Assembly (NCBI GenBank): GCA_011051475.1
Contig: DRLE01000158.1
Location: 1-13,190, forward strand
Length of the DNA: 13,190 nucleotides
Direction of reading: 5' to 3'
From: Gammaproteobacteria bacterium
GTDB taxonomy: Bacteria > Pseudomonadota > Gammaproteobacteria > SZUA-229
The translations under genes and the position numbers were made by a program. Shown here in pieces: positions 7,681 to 13,190 of the stretch; position 1 is the stretch's first letter; the number at the start of each line of letters is the position of its first letter. A model generated the notes under the pieces. The model had not been told where the DNA came from, ran no database searches, and saw only the letters and a list, made by a program, of their open reading frames with translations.

Positions 7681-7695
7681 CTCGCAATTCCTGCC

Positions 7696-10200
7696 CTAGC
7701 CTGCCTTCTCGATACTGATCGGCGCAAATGCCGCGCCCAGGCTGTCGTTACCTTCCATAGCCGTGGCGACCCAGACGCAATGATCCGGAATACTGTCGTC
7801 GATAACCAGCGGCATGGTCATGCTTTGCCCGTCCTGGCTTACCTCGACCTCGGAAACCTCATCCAGGTCGAGCAGCGTCGCAGCCGCGGCGTTTATTCGC
7901 GCGCACAGGGTCTGCGCGTCAACGGTCTGCTGCAGTGAAGCGGCACGTCGCACAATCGCATCAGCCGCATACATGGGCACATCGGCCGCACGCTGCAGGC
8001 CGTCGACCGGCTTGATCTCGACCGTCGCCGGGTTGGCCACCGCATTGCTCAGCTCAAGCGATTCGCAGGCGGCGCGCACTTCGTTTTTCACGTCCTCGGA
8101 AGATACATAATCAAAACCGTCGACACCGCACAGATTACCCAGTACGCGCAGGATTTTCCATGCCGGACGGCTGATGCCGGGCGCTTCCACCACGGCATTG
8201 AAACTCTGCCAGTAGCCCTCGGCATTGACATAGGTGCCGGAGCTTTCGGTAAAGGCCGCAGCCGGCAGCATAACATCGGCGACCTGCTTGACCGAGGCGG
8301 AATTGTAGCTGGACAGCGAGACCACGAAGTCGGCGGCATCCAGGCTGGCCATCAGGGAAGAGGCATCGGCCGCGTCGGTATCCGGTTCGATATTGAGCAG
8401 CAGTGCTGCCGCCAGCGGCGTGGCGGTGATCTGCGCCAGGTTGTTTCCGCTGACGATGTCTTCGCGCTGACCACCGGCGCCGCGATGCGGCACCGCGCCG
8501 GCCAGCCAGGCGCCGGCAGCATTGGCGCCGTCGCTTAAATAACCCAGGCGACTGTCAGTGGCCGTGGCGATGGCATCGGCCAGTGTACGCAGGGCGGAAA
8601 ACGCCGGGTGCATGGCGGCAATATTGCCGAGAATCAGCGTGCTGTTCTCGCCGGCAATCAGGGCCTTGGCAATCTCCCGGTGGGCATCGGTAGCTTCAGC
8701 CGCGGCAACGGCACTGCTGACGGCAGCCGGCGCGGCATTACCGCTCTCTGCAAAGGCAGCGGCGGCAATGGCTGCCAGCTCGGCGACCATGTCCTGCGCG
8801 GCAACCACGATATTCTGCGCCACCGGATAATTGAATGCATAGCGGCGCGGGTTTAAAAAGCTGATCTGCGCATTATTGGCGGTTGCCGCCTTGCGCAGGC
8901 GCAGGTTGGCAATCGGCTGCTCCTTGCGCACATTGGAGCCGATCAGCAGCGCGGCGTCAAGCTGCTCGAGCTGCTCGATGCTCTGTCCCAGCCAGGGCAT
9001 GACCGGCGCGCTGTCTTCATCGGAAAAATCGCTCTGGCGCAGACGGTGCTCGATACTGCCACTGCCCAGACCGCGCAGCAGTTTCTGCGCCAGATAAAGC
9101 TCTTCCAGGGTGGCATTGGGCGATACCAGTGCGGCCATTTCGGTCGTTGTTGCAGACTGGGCCGGTTCGGCGGCTTCTGCTTCGTCGGCGTCGCCCTCTT
9201 CGGCCTTGGCTTCTTCGGCCTCGGCAGCAGCAGCCTCGGCTGCGGCCTGCTCGGCTTTCAGTTCAGCCAGCGCCTTGAATTTATCGGCAACCAGCTGCAG
9301 GGCTTCGTCCCAGCCGGCGCTCTGCCACTGACCATCGACCTTGATCATGGGCGTGGTCAGGCGGTCTTCGGTATCCAGACCTTCATAGCTGAAGCGGTCA
9401 CGGTCGGACAGCCAGACCTCGTTGATGGATTCGTTTTCACGCGGCACCACGCGAATAATCTCGCCGCGCAGGGTGTGTACAAACAGGTTGGAACCGATGC
9501 AGTCATGCGGCGCCACGGTTTTGTGTTCGATCATTTCCCAGGCACGGCCCTTGAAACGCGATGGTTTCGCGGTCAGCGCGCCCACCGGGCAGACATCGAT
9601 GGAATTGCCGGACATTTCCGAATTGACGCACTCGTCAACAAAGGTGGCAATCAGCGAGTTTTCGCCGCGACCGGTCATACCCAGCTCACGCATGCCGGCA
9701 ATCTCACGGCCAAAGCGCACGCAGCGGGTACAGTGAATACAGCGGGTCAGCTCGGTGGCGATCAGCGGGCCGATGTTTTTATCGAAAACAACGTGCTTGG
9801 TTTCACAATATTCAGAACTGTCCTGGCCATAGGCCATGGCCACGTCCTGAAGCTCGCACTCACCGCCCTGGTCACAGATCGGGCAGTCCAGCGGATGGTT
9901 GATCAGCAGAAATTCCATGACGGATTTCTGCGCGTCTTTCGCAATCTGCGACTGCGTGCGCACCACCATGCCATCCATCACCGGGGTGGCGCAGGCCGGC
10001 AGCGGCTTGGGTGCTTTTTCCACTTCCACCAGACACATACGGCAGTTGGCCGCGATCGGCAGTTTCTTGTGATAACAGAAACGCGGCACATGGATACGGT
10101 TGGCGTCAGTCACCTCGATCAGCATCGCCCCCTTGGGCGCCTGCATCTCACGACCGTCGACCGTGATTGTTACCATTTCTGTTGTGCTGTTTTCTGACAT
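7696..10200 (-). CDS. nuoG: NADH-quinone oxidoreductase subunit G, Fe-S
   Basis: Large soluble subunit (834 residues) of the NADH module, relaying electrons from NuoF to NuoI. The N-terminal ferredoxin domain carries [2Fe-2S] N1b ligands Cys42, Cys53, Cys56 and Cys70. HPLDCPICDQGGEC supplies His102, Cys106, Cys109 and Cys115 for N5. CIHCTRC (Cys154, 157, 160) with Cys204 in DVCPVGAL supplies N4. The extra N7 cysteine motif of E. coli-type NuoG is absent (only Cys234 in that area), as in mitochondrial-type subunits. The rest is the molybdopterin-oxidoreductase-like fold, not expected to bind a cofactor. Residues about 311-352 (9145-9270) form an Ala/Glu-rich low-complexity insertion. The start at 10200 has only a weak AAAAGA upstream; an ATG at 10176 (MVTITVDGRE) is a possible alternative start, also without a clear Shine-Dalgarno. 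It follows the 177-bp inverted-repeat spacer. Confidence 0.97.
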   Translation of the reverse strand: MSENSTTEMVTITVDGREMQAPKGAMLIEVTDANRIHVPRFCYHKKLPIAANCRMCLVEVEKAPKPLPACATPVMDGMVVRTQSQIAKDAQKSVMEFLLINHPLDCPICDQGGECELQDVAMAYGQDSSEYCETKHVVFDKNIGPLIATELTRCIHCTRCVRFGREIAGMRELGMTGRGENSLIATFVDECVNSEMSGNSIDVCPVGALTAKPSRFKGRAWEMIEHKTVAPHDCIGSNLFVHTLRGEIIRVVPRENESINEVWLSDRDRFSYEGLDTEDRLTTPMIKVDGQWQSAGWDEALQLVADKFKALAELKAEQAAAEAAAAEAEEAKAEEGDADEAEAAEPAQSATTTEMAALVSPNATLEELYLAQKLLRGLGSGSIEHRLRQSDFSDEDSAPVMPWLGQSIEQLEQLDAALLIGSNVRKEQPIANLRLRKAATANNAQISFLNPRRYAFNYPVAQNIVVAAQDMVAELAAIAAAAFAESGNAAPAAVSSAVAAAEATDAHREIAKALIAGENSTLILGNIAAMHPAFSALRTLADAIATATDSRLGYLSDGANAAGAWLAGAVPHRGAGGQREDIVSGNNLAQITATPLAAALLLNIEPDTDAADASSLMASLDAADFVVSLSSYNSASVKQVADVMLPAAAFTESSGTYVNAEGYWQSFNAVVEAPGISRPAWKILRVLGNLCGVDGFDYVSSEDVKNEVRAACESLELSNAVANPATVEIKPVDGLQRAADVPMYAADAIVRRAASLQQTVDAQTLCARINAAAATLLDLDEVSEVEVSQDGQSMTMPLVIDDSIPDHCVWVATAMEGNDSLGAAFAPISIEKAG
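9145..9270 (-). other. Ala/Glu-rich low-complexity insertion within NuoG
   Basis: Codons for about residues 311-352 of NuoG. In residues 311-350, 18 are Ala and 11 are Glu, with Lys, Asp and Gln making up much of the rest. It sits between the start of the molybdopterin-like domain (GWDEALQLVADKFKAL) and the conserved segment MAALVSPNATLEELYLAQKL. By composition it should be a surface helix or flexible linker. The DNA is in frame and GC-rich, consistent with codon-level expansion of GCx/GAx codons. Confidence 0.7.
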
Positions 10201-10216
10201 GGTCTTTTATTTTTTT

Positions 10217-10365
10217 CCGCAAATGAACGCAAATGAACGCAAATTTTTATTTTTATGAACACATAAGGTTTCAGGCCTGCCATCCTGCTTACGCATAGAC
10301 ACCAAGATTTCGCAGGCAGCGTCGCTGCCTGAAAAACATTTGCGTTCATTTGCGTTCATTTGCGG
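10217..10365. repeat. inverted-repeat element in nuoF-nuoG spacer
   Basis: A perfect 28-bp inverted repeat: left arm 10217-10244, right arm 10338-10365, separated by 93 bp. Each arm consists of a C, then nearly three copies of the 10-bp unit CGCAAATGAA (the last cut to 7 bp). Outside the arms, T-rich (left) and A-rich (right) tracts continue the symmetry imperfectly. Inside lies a second palindrome: CAGGCAGCG and its complement CGCTGCCTG (10313-10321 and 10323-10331). No ORF is evident. The element occupies 149 of the 177 bp between nuoF and nuoG, starting 12 bp after the nuoF stop and ending 16 bp before the nuoG ATG. It resembles a non-autonomous MITE or repeat cassette; the RNA could fold into a long hairpin. 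Confidence 0.8.
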
Positions 10366-10377
10366 ATAAAAAAACAT

Positions 10378-11721
10378 CTAAGCCGCCTTTACCATACTGT
10401 GTTTGTGTTCAACGTAATATTCAAATTCCGGCCGGAAGTGCTTGAGGAAGCTGCGTACCGGCATGGCGGCGGCATCGCCGAGGGCGCAGATGGTGCGGCC
10501 TTCGATCTTGCTGGCGACGTCGTCGAGCTTGTCGAGGTCGGCCATGGTGCCCTTGCCTTCGACAATGCGCGTGAGCATGCGGTACAGCCAGCCGGTGCCT
10601 TCACGACAGGGTGTACACTGGCCGCAGGACTCGGAGAAATAGAAGCGCGAGATGCGGCGCAGGGCCTGCACCATATCGGTGGTTTCGTCCATAACAATAA
10701 CCGCGCCGGAGCCGAGCATGGAGCCGGCCTCAACGATGGAGTCATAGTCCATATTGGCCTGCATCATAATATCGGCCGGCACCACCGGCACGGAAGACCC
10801 GCCGGGGATGACCGCCTTCAGGCTGTGACCGCTGCGCACACCGCCGGCCATTTCCAGCAGGTCGGCAAAGGAAGTGCCCATGGGAATTTCAAAGTTGCCC
10901 GGCCTGTTAACATGGCCGGAAACCGAGAACAGCTTGACGCCACCGCTGTTGGGAATACCCAGGTTCTGGAACCACTCACCGCCATTGCGCATAATCGCCG
11001 GCACCGAGGACAGGGTTTCGGTATTGTTAATGGTGGTGGGCTTGCCATAGAGGCCGAAGTTGGCCGGGAACGGCGGCTTGAAGCGCGGCAGGCCCCGCTT
11101 GCCTTCCAGCGAGTTGAGCAGCGCGGTTTCCTCGCCGCAGATATAGGCGCCGGCGCCCAGTGAGGCATGCAGGTCGATATCGACACCGCTGCCAAGAATA
11201 TTCTTGCCGACAAGGCCGTTATCATAAGCCTCGGCAAGGGCCTGTTTGAAACGGATGGCCGGCTCGTCCATAAACTCGCCACGCATATAGTTATAACCGG
11301 CGGTGGCGCCCATGGCGTAACAGCCGATCAGCATGCCTTCGACCAGGGCGTGCGGGTTGTAGCGCAGGATTTCACGGTCCTTGCAGGTGCCCGGCTCGGA
11401 TTCATCCGAGTTGCAGACCAGGTATTTCTGTACCGGCGCGGTGCGCGGCATAAAGCTCCACTTCAGGCCGGTGGGAAAACCGGCGCCGCCGCGCCCGCGC
11501 AGGCCGGATTTTTTTACTTCTTCAATCACATCTTCCGGCGAGATCTTGTCCTTGAGGATTTTTTTCCAGGCCTCGTAGCCGCCGGTTTTCAGGTAGTTTT
11601 CATACGACCAGGGCTGATCCTCGAACTGCAGGGTGGCGAAGCAGACCTGCTCGTTCCTTGTATTGTGCTCGGGCCGGGTGACCTCGGGCCTGACCACATT
11701 TTTCATTAAATCATGCGACAT
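10378..11721 (-). CDS. nuoF: NADH-quinone oxidoreductase subunit F, NADH/FMN-binding
   Basis: Catalytic NADH-oxidising subunit (447 residues, typical), which binds NADH, FMN and [4Fe-4S] cluster N3. The FMN/NADH-binding glycine-rich loop is seen as LRGRGGAGFPTGLKW (74-88), a second conserved stretch as GAGAYICGEETALLNSLEGK (189-208), and the cluster ligands as SCGQCTPCREG (Cys366, 369, 372) plus Cys412 in TICALGD. It acts in the soluble tip of the peripheral arm with NuoE and NuoG. The ATG at 11721 has AAGG (11728-11731) at 6-nt spacing, overlapping the nuoE stop, which is 8 bp upstream. An internal ATG at 11706 has no comparable site. The 3' side opens into the inverted-repeat spacer. All key residues are intact. 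Confidence 0.98.
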   Translation of the reverse strand: MSHDLMKNVVRPEVTRPEHNTRNEQVCFATLQFEDQPWSYENYLKTGGYEAWKKILKDKISPEDVIEEVKKSGLRGRGGAGFPTGLKWSFMPRTAPVQKYLVCNSDESEPGTCKDREILRYNPHALVEGMLIGCYAMGATAGYNYMRGEFMDEPAIRFKQALAEAYDNGLVGKNILGSGVDIDLHASLGAGAYICGEETALLNSLEGKRGLPRFKPPFPANFGLYGKPTTINNTETLSSVPAIMRNGGEWFQNLGIPNSGGVKLFSVSGHVNRPGNFEIPMGTSFADLLEMAGGVRSGHSLKAVIPGGSSVPVVPADIMMQANMDYDSIVEAGSMLGSGAVIVMDETTDMVQALRRISRFYFSESCGQCTPCREGTGWLYRMLTRIVEGKGTMADLDKLDDVASKIEGRTICALGDAAAMPVRSFLKHFRPEFEYYVEHKHSMVKAA

Positions 11722-11729
11722 GGGCAGCC

Positions 11730-12242
11730 TTACTCCAGCGAATCGAGAATCTCATCGACCTTTTCCGGGGTGAGATTTTCATAGTAAACATGGTTAACCT
11801 GCATCATCGGACCACCGGCGCAGGCGGCCAGGCACTCTTCTTCCTTCTTCAGGTAGATGCGGCCGTCGGCGGTGCTTTCCCCGGTCTTTATGCCCAGTTT
11901 TTTCTCGACATGATCGACAATGTCCTGGGCGCCGGTGAGCATACAGCAGATATTGGTACAGATGGCGACATTGTGGCGCGCCACCGGTTTCAGCTCGTAC
12001 ATGGAGTAGAAACTGGCGACCTCGTACACTTCGATTTTTGCCAGGCCCAGGTAATCGGCCACTGCAGCCATCAGTTCCTCGGTAAGAAAACCCTGGTTCT
12101 CGTGCTGCACGATAGTCAGCGCGCCCAGCAGAGCGGACTTTTTCTGGTCCTCGGGATAATGCGTGAGCAGCTCGTCGATTTCGGCACGCGTCTGCGCCGA
12201 TAACTCGGCCGCTTCAATGCCCCTTGTCTTGCAGTCAATCAT
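11730..12242 (-). CDS. nuoE: NADH-quinone oxidoreductase subunit E, [2Fe-2S]
   Basis: Thioredoxin-like [2Fe-2S] subunit (170 residues, typical) that carries off-pathway cluster N1a beside the FMN of NuoF. Ligands fit the family pattern: Cys95 and Cys100 in AICTNICCML, and Cys137 and Cys141 in EECLAACAGGPMM. An additional Cys99 directly precedes the second ligand, where Ser is common in relatives (CTNISC); this is a minor variation. The N-terminal helical bundle (about 1-80) includes YEVASFYSMY. The start codon overlaps the nuoD stop as TAATG, with GAGG (12253-12256) about 10 nt upstream, so coupled translation is likely. Confidence 0.97.
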   Translation of the reverse strand: MIDCKTRGIEAAELSAQTRAEIDELLTHYPEDQKKSALLGALTIVQHENQGFLTEELMAAVADYLGLAKIEVYEVASFYSMYELKPVARHNVAICTNICCMLTGAQDIVDHVEKKLGIKTGESTADGRIYLKKEEECLAACAGGPMMQVNHVYYENLTPEKVDEILDSLE

Positions 12243-13190
12243 TAGCGGTCAACCTCGCCGAATACAATGTCCTGGGTACCGATAACGGCAACCACGTCGG
12301 CCAGCATATGGCCGCGCGTCATTTCATCCATGGCGGAAATATGCACAAAGCCGGGCGGACGGATCTTCAGGCGGTAGGGTTTGTTGGCGCCATCGGAAAT
12401 CAGGTAGATGCCGAACTCGCCCTTGGGATGCTCGATGGCGGCATAGGCCTCGCCCTCGGGCAGACAGAAGCCCTCGGTAAACAGCTTGAAGTGATGGATC
12501 AGCGACTCCATGTCGGCCTTCATTTCCTCGCGCTTCGGCGGGGTAATCTTGTGGTTTTCCAGCAGCACCGGGCCTTCGTTCTTGCGCAGCCAGTCAACGC
12601 ACTGGCTGATAATGCGGTTGGACTGGCGCATTTCCTCGATGCGCACCAGATAGCGGTCGTAACAGTCGCCATTGGTGCCCACGGGAATATCGAAATCCAT
12701 CTTGCTGTAGGCTTCGTAGGGCTGCTTCTTGCGCAGATCCCAGGCAATGCCGGAGCCGCGCAGCATGGGGCCGGTAAAGCCCAGCGCCAGGGCGCGTTCG
12801 GGCGTGACCACGCCGATATCGACGGTGCGCTGTTTCCAGATGCGGTTGTCGGTGAGCAGGGTTTCGTACTCGTCGACGTAGGCCGGGAAACGCTTTGTAA
12901 AGTCCTCGATAAAGTCGAGCAGCGAGCCTTCGCGGTTTTCATTCAGCTTGGCCACTTCACGCTTGCTGTGCCACTTGGACGGCTTGTATTTGGGCATGCT
13001 GTCCGGCAGGTCGCGGGCGACGCCACCGGGACGGTAGTAGGTGGCGTGCAGGCGTGCGCCGGAGACCGCCTCGTAGCAGTCCATTAAATCCTCACGTTCG
13101 CGGAAAGCGTAGAGGAACATGGTCATGGCGCCGACGTCGAGGGCATGTGCGCCGATCCACAGCAGGTGGTTGAGAATACGGGTAATCTCG
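12242..13190 (-). CDS. nuoD: NADH-quinone oxidoreductase subunit D (5' end cut off by window)
   Basis: The 49-kDa-type subunit that lines the quinone-reduction site with NuoB, evolutionarily related to the [NiFe]-hydrogenase large subunit. The frame stays open past the ATG at 13126 to the window edge and reads EITRILNHLLWIGAHALDVG before it, a standard internal NuoD segment, so 13126 is not the start. About 315 codons are visible; a stand-alone NuoD is about 417 residues, so about 100 N-terminal residues are missing. Other hallmarks are ALALGFTGPMLRGSGIAWD, CYDRYLVRIEEMRQS and the C-terminal DIVFGEVDR. Whether it is fused to NuoC, as in E. coli, cannot be seen here. The stop TAA overlaps the nuoE ATG by one base. 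Confidence 0.97.
   Translation of the reverse strand, partial: EITRILNHLLWIGAHALDVGAMTMFLYAFREREDLMDCYEAVSGARLHATYYRPGGVARDLPDSMPKYKPSKWHSKREVAKLNENREGSLLDFIEDFTKRFPAYVDEYETLLTDNRIWKQRTVDIGVVTPERALALGFTGPMLRGSGIAWDLRKKQPYEAYSKMDFDIPVGTNGDCYDRYLVRIEEMRQSNRIISQCVDWLRKNEGPVLLENHKITPPKREEMKADMESLIHHFKLFTEGFCLPEGEAYAAIEHPKGEFGIYLISDGANKPYRLKIRPPGFVHISAMDEMTRGHMLADVVAVIGTQDIVFGEVDR

Noticed and set aside
9046..10197. 383-residue open frame on the plus strand opposite nuoG
   Set aside because: It lies wholly antisense to nuoG, has a His/Gly/Arg-rich composition typical of a reverse-strand shadow, and shows no domain I recognise. The sense frame carries unambiguous Fe-S motifs.
7696..10200. NuoG lacking cluster N7 ligands as a sign of degeneration
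   Set aside because: Absence of N7 is common in mitochondrial-type complex I; N1b, N4 and N5 ligands are all intact, so this is a normal subtype.
10313..10331. Rho-independent terminator between nuoF and nuoG
   Set aside because: The hairpin is not followed by a U-tract in the direction of nuo transcription, and the operon continues with essential subunits.
10360..11163. 267-residue plus-strand open frame opposite nuoF
   Set aside because: Shadow of nuoF; its apparent start lies in the repeat arm and the composition is non-protein-like.
12224..13087. 287-residue plus-strand open frame opposite nuoD
   Set aside because: Overlaps the conserved NuoD coding frame entirely, and no family features are visible.

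Overview
The window is one long run of respiratory complex I (proton-pumping NADH:quinone oxidoreductase) genes, all on the minus strand. In transcription order, from the right edge to the left, they are nuoD (5' end cut off by the window), nuoE, nuoF, nuoG, nuoH, nuoI, nuoJ, nuoK, nuoL, nuoM and nuoN (3' end cut off). The order is the canonical one; nuoA, nuoB and nuoC would be expected beyond the right edge. Protein sequences, the mitochondrial-like NuoG without N7 ligands, and the subunit lengths suggest a proteobacterium, most likely a gammaproteobacterium outside the enterics. The genus cannot be read from this window.

The genes work together as one enzyme. NuoE, NuoF and NuoG form the NADH-oxidising module (FMN plus Fe-S clusters). 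NuoD and NuoI belong to the connecting, quinone-reducing module. NuoH, J, K, L, M and N form the membrane arm that pumps protons. The key catalytic residues that I could locate are present in every subunit, so the complex looks functional.

Most junctions are tight: D/E share one base, E/F are 8 bp apart, G/H 15 bp, H/I 1 bp, J/K overlap by 8 bp and K/L are 4 bp apart. Four junctions are opened up by repeat-bearing spacers: F/G (177 bp), I/J (181 bp), L/M (167 bp) and M/N (54 bp). These spacers hold the only unusual content. Three of them (I/J, L/M, M/N) carry arrays of a 7-bp unit, approximately YARYGAA on the coding strand, starting 0-3 bp after the upstream stop codon. The F/G spacer carries a perfect 28-bp inverted repeat built from a 10-bp unit, with a GC-rich palindrome inside. 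The I/J spacer also holds a sequence resembling a dispersed repeat I recall from many bacterial genomes.

I saw no RNA gene, transposase, CRISPR array, convincing promoter or rho-independent terminator. The window is an ordinary core operon decorated with small, probably non-autonomous repeat elements. I did not find a new multi-gene system.
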